DNA of 64,000 nucleotides from Hellea sp039977295. GTDB lineage: Bacteria; Pseudomonadota; Alphaproteobacteria; Caulobacterales; Maricaulaceae. Positions 1 to 9,496 of the stretch are shown piece by piece. Where the stretch lies: positions 62,001 through 126,000 of the forward strand of contig JBDWDN010000011.1 in assembly GCA_039977295.1 (NCBI GenBank), in the 5' to 3' direction. The notes under the pieces are model-generated. The model had not been told where the DNA came from. It saw nothing but the letters and a program-made list of their open reading frames with translations, and ran no database searches. The translations under genes were made by a program, and so were the position numbers. Every line of letters starts with the position of its first letter. Position 1 is the stretch's first letter.

Positions 1-1
1 T

Positions 2-277
2 CTACTTTACGTAAGGGACTTTTTGTTAAGTCCTATTGTATATGCTGAGCGATATGAAGTGGCTAAGAATATAGGTTTGCCGTATGGTCAGTTTTGGGCT
101 TCTGATGGCACTGAGTTTGGAAAATTCATCGCTAGACATCATTCTACAGATGAAATTCAAAAAATTTTAGGTAACCTTTCACTAATAAAACTTGAGAAAG
201 AAAAATCGATGTCAATGAATGGAAATTCGGTAAACACGTTCGAGCTAATCGCAAAAAAAGTTACATATGCGGATTGA
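2..277 (+). CDS. C-terminal end of an unknown protein (cut by window edge)
   Basis: The reading frame is open from the first bases of the window to a stop at 277, so this is probably the end of a longer gene, not an 84-residue protein starting at the TTG at 23. I do not recognise a family. The sequence is AT-rich, like the gene that follows, and unlike the rest of the window. Its last 11 bases overlap the start of the next gene, which suggests one transcript and coupled translation with the LOG-like protein. Confidence 0.5.
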   Translation, partial: LLYVRDFLLSPIVYAERYEVAKNIGLPYGQFWASDGTEFGKFIARHHSTDEIQKILGNLSLIKLEKEKSMSMNGNSVNTFELIAKKVTYAD

Positions 278-1445
278 TTCGTTCCCCCCATACTTCGACC
301 ATATAGACGGTTTTGAAGACTTTTTGGTCAGAACCCGTTTGGTAAATGGCGCATTAATTAACGGAATAAATCTAAATGATTGCAGTAATGAAGTGTCGTT
401 AAGCGCGATTAAGAACAGTATTTTGATTAATTGTGAGTTTCCAGGTTCTATGCTCAAAAGACTAATAGAAAATGGTTGTTCAATATTGTCAAGCGCGCCG
501 GATATACCATTCGAGATAGCAAAAGAGACTCTCTATACGCCTCAAGCGTTATTTGAAGGTTTTCACAATGACAAGAGTAGACGATATTCTTCTACGCTAG
601 ATGCCGAAATTTACCATTATTGGTATTCAAATGATGGCGTAAATTCCTTGAACAATTTTATCTCCCTACAAGGTAGACTCCACGATTATTTTATTTCTCG
701 AGCGCTGTGTGGCGAAATAGCGAAGTTCGGTAAATTAAAAGTTGTTGCCATTATGGGGGGGCATGAACTGTCTAGGGATGAAAGCACTTATTTGGAAATT
801 GTATTACTTGCAGGCGAATTGGCGCGAAAGGGTTTTTTGGTAATAAGCGGCGGTGGACCGGGTGCAATGGAAGCAGCCCATTTAGGAGTTGCCTTAGCGC
901 ATGAAAATGAAACTAAAATATTGGACGTTGTAAATTATTTAAAAGTTACTAAATTCGCACATGAACCATCATGGTTTGACCGTGCTTACGACATAGCTCA
1001 GGATATTAGACAAGAGAAAAGTCACTTTAATAGCATAGGGATCCCTACATGGCGTTATGGTCATGCGCCGACACCTTTTGCCACAAAAATTGCTAAGTTT
1101 TTTTTCAATGATACTCGAGAAAGTGCCTTAATAGAAAAATCTTTAGCTGGAACTATATTTTTCAAGGGCAGCGCCGGAACTCTGCAAGAAATACTCCAAA
1201 AAACATCGAATAATCATTATCTGGCATCTAATTATATCAGCCCCATGGTTTTTTACGGAAATTCATATTGGAATCATGAAAAGCCAATATTACCATTGCT
1301 GAGATCCATTTCATCTAACACAAAATATCAGAAAATGATGTGTATTACAGATACGGTTGCTGATACCGTAAAATTCCTAACCAACAGCCCCCCGATAGAG
1401 GAAAATTATAACGGTTTTAATTTCTGTTTGTCTCAAACTATGTAA
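267..1445 (+). CDS. LOG-family-like Rossmann-fold nucleotide-binding protein
   Basis: The 392-residue protein has a roughly 155-residue N-terminal extension without a recognised fold. This is followed by a Rossmann-type core with a glycine-rich loop, ISGGGPGAMEAAHLG (about residues 195-210), and KGSAGTLQEI (about 305-315). The latter resembles the PGGxGTxxE signature of lysine-decarboxylase-like (LOG) nucleotide phosphoribohydrolases, although the leading PGG is replaced by KGS. LOG enzymes release a base from nucleoside 5'-monophosphates; activity here is inference. The gene overlaps the preceding one by 11 bp and is visibly richer in AT than the genes from 1.7 kb on, which suggests horizontal acquisition. 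The extension makes it much longer than the usual 180-220 residue LOG protein. Confidence 0.6.
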   Translation: MRIDSFPPYFDHIDGFEDFLVRTRLVNGALINGINLNDCSNEVSLSAIKNSILINCEFPGSMLKRLIENGCSILSSAPDIPFEIAKETLYTPQALFEGFHNDKSRRYSSTLDAEIYHYWYSNDGVNSLNNFISLQGRLHDYFISRALCGEIAKFGKLKVVAIMGGHELSRDESTYLEIVLLAGELARKGFLVISGGGPGAMEAAHLGVALAHENETKILDVVNYLKVTKFAHEPSWFDRAYDIAQDIRQEKSHFNSIGIPTWRYGHAPTPFATKIAKFFFNDTRESALIEKSLAGTIFFKGSAGTLQEILQKTSNNHYLASNYISPMVFYGNSYWNHEKPILPLLRSISSNTKYQKMMCITDTVADTVKFLTNSPPIEENYNGFNFCLSQTM

Positions 1446-1725
1446 TCAAGTGGTATCTAGACTGATTAATTCTTGTGTGTCTTCTTAACGAGTAATTGTC
1501 ATCGATCGTTTGAATTGAAATTTTATGAGATTGTGATGGGTTTGGTGATGACAGCTTAAGAGACTTATTTCGACCGAAAAAATCGCAGAAGACCTCTCGT
1601 TACTATGCTAATTAATGCCTCAATTATGCAAAGTTCCTTTCTCAAACCATCAACTCGTCATTATGATACCCCTATCTTTCACACCCCGCCTCTGATTAAC
1701 TGGAAAAAAACACAGGGACTATAAC

Positions 1726-3033
1726 GTGCAAGAATCCAACACGGGCTACCGTAAATTCGCACTGATTGTCCTCACAATCGTCTACGGTTTCAATTTCATC
1801 GACCGCCAAATCGTCGGCATCCTTGCCCCTTTCATCAAAGCTGACCTCGGCATTAACTCCACCCAGATGGGCCTCCTTATCGGGTTCGCTTTTGCTTTTT
1901 TTTACTCAGTTGTCGGCATTCCTATTGCCTATTTTGCGGATCGAATGAACCGGTCAAACATTATTGCCATAGCTGTTGGGGTCTGGAGTCTGTTTACCGC
2001 GCTGACGGGGATGGCGCAGAATTATACGCAGATATTTTTGGCGCGTATGGGGGTTGGTATTGGTGAGGCGGGTGGGTCTCCTCCGTCTCATTCTATTATT
2101 TCAGACCTTTACCCCAAAGAGAAACGCGCGGGCGCGCTCGGTATATATGGCATGGGCGTGCCGCTGGGTATTATGGCGGCTTATTTTGTCACGGCGAGCC
2201 TTTTGGGAGCTAATCCTGATAGCGTGGATTGGCGGCGGATTTTTATTATCCTCGGCGTTACCGGTATTGCGCTGGCTGTCTTTGTCAAAATCGTCATTCG
2301 CGAACCTGTTCGCGGGGCGCAGGAAGCTAAGGCGGGCGGGGTTATTGAACGCGGCGCGTTTGGCGATAACCTTACGATGCTCCTGTCGATACCGTCTTGG
2401 TGGTATATGTGTTTGGGCATCGCCTTTGCGTCGCTGGCCTCCTATGCGCTAAGCGGTTTTCAGACAACATTTCTGCGTCTTTTGGATCCAGAGTTTAACT
2501 TTCGAACGCTTGTGATCTGGCTTGGCGTTATTAACGGTATTGGATATGCGGGCGGCACATTTTTGGGCGGTATGTTTGCGGATAAATGGGGTAAGAAAGA
2601 CGTTCGCGCCTATGGCTGGATACCCGTCTTAGCGCTTTGTGTTGGGCTTCCTGCGGGCGTGTTTGCGCTCTGGATTGGTAATGTCCCGTCTTATCTAGGA
2701 ATTTATGGCGTTAGGCTAATTTTTGTCGGTATGTATCTGGGGCCTAGCTTTGCGATTGCCCAGACCCTTGCGCCTGTCCATATGCGCGCCATGTCGACGG
2801 CCCTGTTCTTTTTCATTTTGAACATGATCGGGCTCGGTTTAGGGCCTTCTCTGGCGGGCGGCCTTATTGATCTCTTCTCCCTCTCGGGCGGGGGTGAGTT
2901 ACTGGCGACGCGTTACGCCTTATCTGTTATTTGCTTAGGCTACCTCATAGGCGCGCTATTCTTTTTGAAAGCTGCGGGAAGCTTGCGCAAAGACTGGGCC
3001 GAGGCTGAGAAAAGAAATGAAGGGCGGGCCTAA
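1726..3033 (+). CDS. MFS transporter
   Basis: A 435-residue major facilitator superfamily protein. The N-terminus shows NFIDRQIVGILAPFIK, typical of the Spns/hexuronate-type MFS branch, followed by the loop 2-3 signature region (YFADRMNRSN) and about 12 hydrophobic segments. The GTG start at 1726 is chosen because CAGGGA lies 8 bp upstream; no ATG fits better. It should sit in the inner membrane and move a small organic solute, possibly an acid or alcohol handled by the adjacent dehydrogenase and reductase genes. The substrate cannot be read from sequence. The 280 bp upstream (1446-1725) is AT-rich and holds nothing else recognisable. Confidence 0.85.
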   Translation: MQESNTGYRKFALIVLTIVYGFNFIDRQIVGILAPFIKADLGINSTQMGLLIGFAFAFFYSVVGIPIAYFADRMNRSNIIAIAVGVWSLFTALTGMAQNYTQIFLARMGVGIGEAGGSPPSHSIISDLYPKEKRAGALGIYGMGVPLGIMAAYFVTASLLGANPDSVDWRRIFIILGVTGIALAVFVKIVIREPVRGAQEAKAGGVIERGAFGDNLTMLLSIPSWWYMCLGIAFASLASYALSGFQTTFLRLLDPEFNFRTLVIWLGVINGIGYAGGTFLGGMFADKWGKKDVRAYGWIPVLALCVGLPAGVFALWIGNVPSYLGIYGVRLIFVGMYLGPSFAIAQTLAPVHMRAMSTALFFFILNMIGLGLGPSLAGGLIDLFSLSGGGELLATRYALSVICLGYLIGALFFLKAAGSLRKDWAEAEKRNEGRA

Positions 3034-3097
3034 TCGCCCCTACCACCCCCTGATATTTCGTGTCATGAAACGGCAGAGTTTTTAGAAAGAGATTATT

Positions 3098-4135
3098 ATG
3101 CCTGTTAAAGCTTATGGCTCAAGCGCTGCCGATGCCCTTTTAGAACCCATGTCAATCGAGCGCCGCCCGATGGAAGCGGGTGATGTCAGAATTGATATTG
3201 ACTATTGCGGCGTCTGTCACAGCGATATTCATACGGCGCATAATGACTGGGGCAATGCGATTTATCCTGTCGTGCCGGGCCATGAAATTGTGGGCCGAGT
3301 GGTCGAGGCGGGCGCGGGCGTTTCTAAGTTTAAAATCGGCGATATTGTCGGCGTCGGCTGTATGGTCGATTCTTGTCAGTCTTGTGAGCCCTGCACCGAC
3401 CATGAGGAGCAATATTGTGTGCGCCGCCCCGTCATGACTTATAATAGTCCTGATAAAAAATTAGGCGGCGGAACCTATGGCGGCTATGCGGCTGAGATTA
3501 CGGTTCGCGAAGAATTTGTTCTGCGTATTCCCGAAAATTTGGACATAAAGGCCGTGCCGCCGCTTCTCTGTGCGGGCATTACAAGCTTCTCGCCGCTCAA
3601 TCATTTTAATATTGGTAAAGGCGATAAAGTCGCTGTTGCGGGTCTCGGCGGGCTTGGGCATTTGGGTGTTAAGTTTGCGGTCGCTTTGGGCGCCGAAGTC
3701 ACAGTTTTATCTCGCAGCCCCGGCAAGGAAGCGGACGCCAAAGCGCTGGGGGCGGACACGCTGATCACGACGGACCGAGACGCCATGAAGTCCGGGCGCA
3801 ATAGGTTTGACTTCATCCTTAACACTGTTCCCGTTTCGCATGGTTTGGATAGTTATCTGTCTTTGCTGCGCCGTAACGGAACGATGGTGATGGTCGGGTC
3901 AATCGACCCCGTTGGGGGGCTTCATACAGGCTCATTGATCGGCGGGCGTAAACGGTTAGTTGGTTCAATGATTGGCGGGATTAAAGAGACGCAAGAGATG
4001 CTCGATTTTTGCGCCGCTAATAACATCGTCTCAGATATAGAGATGATCAATATGGAACAAATCAACACGGCCTGGGAACGGGTTATGGCCTCCGATGTGA
4101 GATACCGTTTTGTCATTGATATGAGCAGTCTTTGA
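3098..4135 (+). CDS. Zinc-dependent alcohol dehydrogenase (cinnamyl-alcohol-dehydrogenase-like)
   Basis: A 345-residue medium-chain dehydrogenase. Catalytic zinc ligands are visible as CGVCHSD (Cys40) and GHE (His62-Glu63). The structural zinc is bound by Cys93, Cys96, Cys99 and Cys107. The cofactor loop is GLGGLGHLG at about 182-190. The arrangement matches the YahK/AdhC/CAD group, which usually reduces aldehydes to primary alcohols with NADPH. It lies 64 bp after the MFS gene on the same strand and converges on the carboxylic acid reductase gene, whose aldehyde product it could reduce. Ribosome site AGAAAGAGA precedes the ATG. Confidence 0.88.
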   Translation: MPVKAYGSSAADALLEPMSIERRPMEAGDVRIDIDYCGVCHSDIHTAHNDWGNAIYPVVPGHEIVGRVVEAGAGVSKFKIGDIVGVGCMVDSCQSCEPCTDHEEQYCVRRPVMTYNSPDKKLGGGTYGGYAAEITVREEFVLRIPENLDIKAVPPLLCAGITSFSPLNHFNIGKGDKVAVAGLGGLGHLGVKFAVALGAEVTVLSRSPGKEADAKALGADTLITTDRDAMKSGRNRFDFILNTVPVSHGLDSYLSLLRRNGTMVMVGSIDPVGGLHTGSLIGGRKRLVGSMIGGIKETQEMLDFCAANNIVSDIEMINMEQINTAWERVMASDVRYRFVIDMSSL

Positions 4136-4162
4136 TCGATTTTAGGCGCTAACCCTGGGCAC

Positions 4163-7100
4163 TCAGTCTTTTAAAAGCCTTATAGCGGACATGTCGCTTA
4201 GAACCTTTGAGATATAGGCCCTACCTAGCTCAGGGAGGTCTGCATCCATCTTAGCCAATAAGTCTTGGAAGTGGGCATAAGATATATCTCGCTCCGAACG
4301 TTGAGGGTTCTTGAAGGCTTGAAGAAGGTCTATGGCAGATTTTTGTTTATCAACTTCGGGCAGGGCGTGAAGGCGCTGTGAAAAGGCTTGATACCAATCA
4401 TCATAATCTTCGATGTCTTCTAACTTAAATCCAGCCTCTTTTATCCAGTCCGTGATGGCGTTTAGTGAAAAACTAGCGCCAGAATTATAGTTGTGAATAT
4501 TGAAAACATGCGTCCCCTGGTCGCCAGACCGCCTGACATTCACAACGCTATTGGCGACAAGATCAACAGGTAGGCCGTCATAATTCACGGCTCCGGCTTT
4601 GTAAAAAGACGAAGGCGCAATACCCGTGGCGATAAGACTGAATATAAGCCGCGTGAACATATCAGACGGATTAATTGCGCCGCTATAATTTTGGTGCGCC
4701 AGCATCATGTTTCCGCGCAAAATATTGACGGGGAGGTCGAGTGATTTTGAGGCCTTACGAAGCAAAATTTCCGCCGCCCATTTACTCGCGGCATATCCAA
4801 AGGCGTAGGCGTCCGAGAGCGGAAGGGTGGCTTCGAGCTTCGCAGTTTCCTTGTTAGGATCGGATCGATCAAGCAGGGGCAACACGCTTACGGTGGAGAC
4901 AAAATCAATTGGTTTCAGTTTTTGGCTCAGTGCAAGTTTTATAATCTCCGCTGTGCCTGATACATTTGGCGCAAATAGATGCTCATAAGAGAGGCGGTGA
5001 TTTACAAGCGCGCCGACATGGCAAATGCGGTCAACGTCTTTAGCTAATTTTGCAAAAGCCTCAGGCTCAAGACCAAAACTCGGCATGGCAATATCGGCCG
5101 CTAGAACTGAGAGCTTATCTTTGGAAAGCGCATAAAAAGCGTCTTTCATCTCTGGCGCGGAGGCATCGAAAATAGCTTCGAGGCGTTTTTTGGCCTCGGC
5201 ATCCGTTTTAGCCCTTACGAGGCAGATGAGTTTTGCGCCTGGGTCTGTGAGGGCGCTTAGCCATGTCAGGCAAACATGCCGTCCCAAAAACCCCGTTGCG
5301 CCCGTTAGCAAGACAGTTTTGGGTGTTGAGCTTGGGGCGGCTAGGTCTTTGGTGCGGTTTAATATGTCTTGGGAAATGAAGGCTGGGAGAGCCAAGTCCT
5401 TGGCCTCTACGGCTTGGCTTCCCGCACCGTGAATAGAAGCAAAGCTGGCCCAGCTTTCGCCAGAGGATTTTAAGCGCTCTATATCTTTCGCCCACGACTG
5501 AATGCTGGCAGTTGAATCGAGAATTTTATCTGCGGGGAAGGTAATTCCAAAAACATCTTCTACCAGTAGGGAGAAGTTCACAGCCCCTAAGGAGTCGCCG
5601 CCAAGCTCGCCAAAATTTTGATCATCTGCGATGGTGATGCCGTCATCGAGGCCTAAATGAATGGTAACGATTTGCTTTAAAGCGTCTTCAATGCTCACAT
5701 CAAAATCGGGGTTTTTGAGGCGCTTAATATCTTCATCTCTGCCTTTTTCATGGGCGTCATATAAAGCTTCGAGAGCCTCGCCATATTGGTGCTTTATGGC
5801 AGGGCGCAGTTTCTTCCTCACGCTTGAGAGTAATCCGTTTTCTTGTGTGAAAGGCTCTGTTTCGACAATGAAGTCACGCGGCGCTTCAAAGGATTTAAGG
5901 TCCTGCATTTTCGCGACATCTTGAATAGCGCCGCGCAGAACATTGCGAATATCGACCTCGCTAGGGGCGCGCCCCAATGACGATTTTACGGCGTCCAAAT
6001 CAGGCACAATGACGGCGACCAAATAAGATCTGTGCGAATTCCCGTAAATATAAATTTGCTTGATAAAAGGACTGCCGCCTTCAAAGACGGCGCCGAGCGG
6101 ACCGACGGCCACATATTCACCTTGGGAGAGTTTTAGAACATCCTTGCGGCGGTCAATAATGACGAAACTATCTTCCTCGCGAAGCTCAATAATATCGCCG
6201 GTGATAATAAAGCCGTCATCGGTCAAAAGCTCGCTTGTGGCCTTGGCGTCTTTGAAAAAGCCTTTAATTTGGTTGCGGCCTTTAAAACATAATTCGCCGC
6301 GCGGATAAGGCTTATCGCTCACGTAATATCCAAGCTCGGGCACATCTCTTATTTTATAATCTAGTACAGTGTTTCGGTTGATAACGCCGTTAATGCTTAC
6401 GCTGCCTGCGCCCGCTTCGGTGCTGCCGTAAATATCTCTGAGGCGAACGCCAAAGCACTCCGCCATAAAATCCATAACGGCTTTGGACGTCGGCGCGGCG
6501 GCCGTCATGCCAGAGGTAAAACGGTCACCTAGAAAGCTGTATCTCATCTGGTCCATGATTTTGGTTTTGGCGGCCTCAGCGGTCTCTCCGCTGGCAACGG
6601 CTTTCACAACCTCATTTTGATAATGCTGATAGACCATGTCTAGAACGCGCGGGAAGAAATTTAAGGCTGTGGGACGGGCGATACGGATGTCTTCAAATAA
6701 GGTGGACATATCTGGCGCCAGCGTGAAGTAGGCGGTGCTGCCTCTGCCAAGAACTTGATAGAGTGTTGCGCGGCCCAATAGGTGATTAAGCGGCGAAAAT
6801 ATGACCGTCAGCATGGGGAATTTTTCTTGGGTTCCGCGCCAATAAGCTTTGATAGACGCGGCGCTTATCATGGCGCCTTTAGGCACGCCCGTAGAGCCTG
6901 AGGAATGCGCAATCAAAGCCAGACGGTCATCGCCGTCTTTGTGGGGCGGCAGGAACTCGAAATCATATTCTTTGCCCAAATCTATGAGCTGTTCATAACT
7001 TACGACGCGAACATTCTTTGCTGCGAGTGTTTGGCTTGCTGCCTCAAAGGCTTCGCGCTCATCATCAACACTGAGATCAATATTAAAAACAATGAGAGAG

Positions 7101-7702
7101 CGTAGACTGTCATGGTTACTGGCTAAATCGACGGCAGAGGGTAGGTCCTGATAAGTAACGGCCAAACAAGACGGCTCTATGCGTTCGAAGATATCATTTA
7201 AATCACCCCCCGCAGTAGCGCTTTGCATAGGAACACTGACCGCTTGTCCATAGGCGGCCGCAGTATCCAGCGCGCAAAACTCTGCACTGGCAAAGCCGAT
7301 AATAATGAGAAACTCATCAGGGCTTAATGACAGTGACGGGATATGTCGCCAAGCATTTGCGATAGCGCGAAGCTCATGCCTAAGCTCGCCAAACGTTTTA
7401 TATTGAAAGGCGCTCTGATAGTCGCGCACAATACGTTTCGAGTGGGGGTCTTGAACCGCTTTATGAGCCCGGACGCCAAGGGCGGAGCGCGGGCCATAAG
7501 CCGACAGAATTAAATCAATGGATTGTTCACAGCTTAAGTCAGGATTTGCGGCGCGTTCATAGACAGAGAGATTTGGCTTAATAGATTTAAGCTGCGGGTC
7601 ACGGGCAATTAGATCCCGGCTTCGCTGTATGGCCTTGGCCGCAACCTCATCAATCGCCGGTGTCTCTTGCGGCGCTACTTTACCCATATCACTGTCTTTC
7701 AT
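4163..7702 (-). CDS. car: Carboxylic acid reductase (A-PCP-R three-domain enzyme)
   Basis: The 1179-residue protein has the length and domain order of carboxylic acid reductases. An adenylation domain carries the loop HSSGSTGVPKG near 267-276, the YGSTEAG motif and the DRRKD hinge. A carrier domain follows with LGGDSLGAV near 700, whose serine takes 4'-phosphopantetheine. A terminal NADPH reductase domain has LTGATGFLGRH near 800 and a Tyr-x-x-x-Lys (YAASK). The enzyme reduces a carboxylic acid to its aldehyde with ATP and NADPH in the cytoplasm and needs a phosphopantetheinyl transferase encoded elsewhere. No strong ribosome site precedes the first ATG; the ATG five codons later is an alternative. 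The acyl-CoA synthetase gene lies 84 bp upstream, so the two may be co-transcribed. Confidence 0.93.
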   Translation of the reverse strand: MKDSDMGKVAPQETPAIDEVAAKAIQRSRDLIARDPQLKSIKPNLSVYERAANPDLSCEQSIDLILSAYGPRSALGVRAHKAVQDPHSKRIVRDYQSAFQYKTFGELRHELRAIANAWRHIPSLSLSPDEFLIIIGFASAEFCALDTAAAYGQAVSVPMQSATAGGDLNDIFERIEPSCLAVTYQDLPSAVDLASNHDSLRSLIVFNIDLSVDDEREAFEAASQTLAAKNVRVVSYEQLIDLGKEYDFEFLPPHKDGDDRLALIAHSSGSTGVPKGAMISAASIKAYWRGTQEKFPMLTVIFSPLNHLLGRATLYQVLGRGSTAYFTLAPDMSTLFEDIRIARPTALNFFPRVLDMVYQHYQNEVVKAVASGETAEAAKTKIMDQMRYSFLGDRFTSGMTAAAPTSKAVMDFMAECFGVRLRDIYGSTEAGAGSVSINGVINRNTVLDYKIRDVPELGYYVSDKPYPRGELCFKGRNQIKGFFKDAKATSELLTDDGFIITGDIIELREEDSFVIIDRRKDVLKLSQGEYVAVGPLGAVFEGGSPFIKQIYIYGNSHRSYLVAVIVPDLDAVKSSLGRAPSEVDIRNVLRGAIQDVAKMQDLKSFEAPRDFIVETEPFTQENGLLSSVRKKLRPAIKHQYGEALEALYDAHEKGRDEDIKRLKNPDFDVSIEDALKQIVTIHLGLDDGITIADDQNFGELGGDSLGAVNFSLLVEDVFGITFPADKILDSTASIQSWAKDIERLKSSGESWASFASIHGAGSQAVEAKDLALPAFISQDILNRTKDLAAPSSTPKTVLLTGATGFLGRHVCLTWLSALTDPGAKLICLVRAKTDAEAKKRLEAIFDASAPEMKDAFYALSKDKLSVLAADIAMPSFGLEPEAFAKLAKDVDRICHVGALVNHRLSYEHLFAPNVSGTAEIIKLALSQKLKPIDFVSTVSVLPLLDRSDPNKETAKLEATLPLSDAYAFGYAASKWAAEILLRKASKSLDLPVNILRGNMMLAHQNYSGAINPSDMFTRLIFSLIATGIAPSSFYKAGAVNYDGLPVDLVANSVVNVRRSGDQGTHVFNIHNYNSGASFSLNAITDWIKEAGFKLEDIEDYDDWYQAFSQRLHALPEVDKQKSAIDLLQAFKNPQRSERDISYAHFQDLLAKMDADLPELGRAYISKVLSDMSAIRLLKD

Positions 7703-7786
7703 TTTATATGTGTATAGGGATTTAAAGCGCCTTGAAAAGGGCTGTCTGGATGACGCGCGGGCCTAAGCTATAGAGCTATCATCTCT

Positions 7787-9391
7787 TTAGATTTTGCGGC
7801 CTGTTTTGTCCCAATAAGGCGCTCTTAGGCGCTGTTTAAATATCTTGCCGCTATCTTCTCTGGGAAGCTGATCATGAATATCTAATTTTCGCGGCGTCTT
7901 AAATCGCGCGATCTTATCAGAGAGAAAATTTTGCACATCGCCTAGCGTAAGGCTTTTACCATCGGCGCATTGCACGGCGGCTATGACCATTTCGCCAAAT
8001 TCCGGGTGAGGGGCGCCAAAGACGGCGCAATCAAACACCTCTGGCATTTTAATTAAAGACGCCTCAATTTCAGCCGGAAAGATATTGGCTCCGCCAGAGA
8101 TGATCATGTCTTTCTTACGGTCGCTAATATAAAGATAATCATCAGCATCCAGATAGCCAATATCGCCGACAGTCGCGTGGCTGCCGTAACGCTGCCCCCT
8201 TAAATCGCCATCTGTATTGGAATAGGTAAAATCGCCAAATTGCGGCAGATCAACATAGATTGTGCCGGCCGTGCCAACGGGTAATTCTTGGCCGTCATCA
8301 TCGATGATTTTGATGGAGCCGCCCTCTAAGACTTTGCCAACGGAGCCAGGTTTGTGCTGGGCTTCTTCGGAAGAAATTAGGGTCATAAAACCAATTTCGC
8401 TAGCGCCATAAGTCTCGTAAAAAATTGGCCCAAACCAGTCTATCATGGCTTGCTTGACATCGCGCGGCCAGGCGGAGCCTGTTGAGATGCCAAACCGCAA
8501 AGTAGAGACATCATATTTATTTCGTACGTCTTCTGGCAGTTTTAACATGCGCACCATCATTGTTGGCACCAGATAACAATGGGTAATGCCGTAACGCTCA
8601 ATGTCGGCAAGGAAACCTTCCGGATCAAATTTTGGCGAGATATAAAGGGCGGCATAGTCTGCGGCGACGCACATCGCGGATAAGGCATTTGGCGCGCTGT
8701 GATATAATGGGGCGGCAGTATAGAAACGGTCACCTGGCGTGAGCTGCAGCAGGAGTGACGCTAAGCTTTTATACATCATGTATGGGTCAGGCCTTGTGAG
8801 ATCCACGGCGCGGCGAATGCCCTTTGGACGTCCTGTGCTGCCGGAAGTATAGGCGAGCATGCCCCGCGCTCTTGCAGGGGTCGCTTCAAAGAGCTCCGCC
8901 GTTTCTATAAGATCATTTAAGTGGATTTGCCCAGCGGCTATTTCGGATTGGACGCCGTAAGCCTCTACTATTTCCGCAGGCGTTGGCACAGCTAATATGG
9001 GGATGCTCATATCCGCGTCCGCTGTGAGGGTGGCGGTTAGGTCGCTATGTCCAATGACAAGTTTGGATTTTGAATCCTCAAGAATGTCTATGATCTCAGC
9101 AGGAGCCGCGTGCCAATTCAGGGTGACATAATACGCGCCGACATAGCGGCAAGCTTCGGCGACCTCCATGTAAAATGTATCATTTCTTAAAAGCACGCCT
9201 ATGGCATCATCTTCGCCGACGCCATGGTTTTTAAGAATAGTGGCGAGGCATTTGACTCTGCGCAAGAATTGAGCGCGGCCTGTTTTTCGGCCGCCAAAAT
9301 ATAAATCATTTTCCATATTCATATACCCTTTTATTTCCCATGCCTCTTCGTGTTCATTTGTTTGGCAGATTAAACCTTGGCCGTAAATCAT
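7787..9391 (-). CDS. AMP-dependent acyl-CoA synthetase
   Basis: An ANL-superfamily ligase of about 534 residues. It has the phosphate loop AYTSGSTGRPKG, the YGASE motif, the GDIGYLD aspartate region and the C-terminal hinge ISDRKKDMIISGG. It would activate a carboxylic or fatty acid to an acyl-CoA through an acyl-adenylate. The frame stays open upstream to a TTG at 9433, but the ATG at 9391 has a GGGG ribosome-site-like stretch and gives a normal N-terminus. A later ATG at 9322 has an AAAAGGG site and is a second candidate. It shares an operon with the carboxylic acid reductase and a divergent promoter region with imuA. Substrate unknown. Confidence 0.88.
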   Translation of the reverse strand: MIYGQGLICQTNEHEEAWEIKGYMNMENDLYFGGRKTGRAQFLRRVKCLATILKNHGVGEDDAIGVLLRNDTFYMEVAEACRYVGAYYVTLNWHAAPAEIIDILEDSKSKLVIGHSDLTATLTADADMSIPILAVPTPAEIVEAYGVQSEIAAGQIHLNDLIETAELFEATPARARGMLAYTSGSTGRPKGIRRAVDLTRPDPYMMYKSLASLLLQLTPGDRFYTAAPLYHSAPNALSAMCVAADYAALYISPKFDPEGFLADIERYGITHCYLVPTMMVRMLKLPEDVRNKYDVSTLRFGISTGSAWPRDVKQAMIDWFGPIFYETYGASEIGFMTLISSEEAQHKPGSVGKVLEGGSIKIIDDDGQELPVGTAGTIYVDLPQFGDFTYSNTDGDLRGQRYGSHATVGDIGYLDADDYLYISDRKKDMIISGGANIFPAEIEASLIKMPEVFDCAVFGAPHPEFGEMVIAAVQCADGKSLTLGDVQNFLSDKIARFKTPRKLDIHDQLPREDSGKIFKQRLRAPYWDKTGRKI

Positions 9392-9479
9392 GAATCCCCA
9401 AATCCTGAATCCCTGACAGCTCATCCACAGCAAAATTCACGCGTGAATTCCTTTTCACTTGACTCTCTCTTTGAAAATA

Positions 9480-9494
9480 GAACAAAATAAGAAC
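9480..9494 (+). promoter_or_regulatory. LexA (SOS) box before imuA
   Basis: GAAC, seven bases, GAAC: the reverse-complement form of the alphaproteobacterial LexA site GTTC-N7-GTTC. It ends two bases before the imuA ATG and follows a TTGACT hexamer at 9459-9464 that could be a -35 element. The position predicts SOS control of the imuA-imuB-dnaE2 operon and may also affect the divergent acyl-CoA synthetase gene. Confidence 0.8.
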
Positions 9495-9496
9495 AT

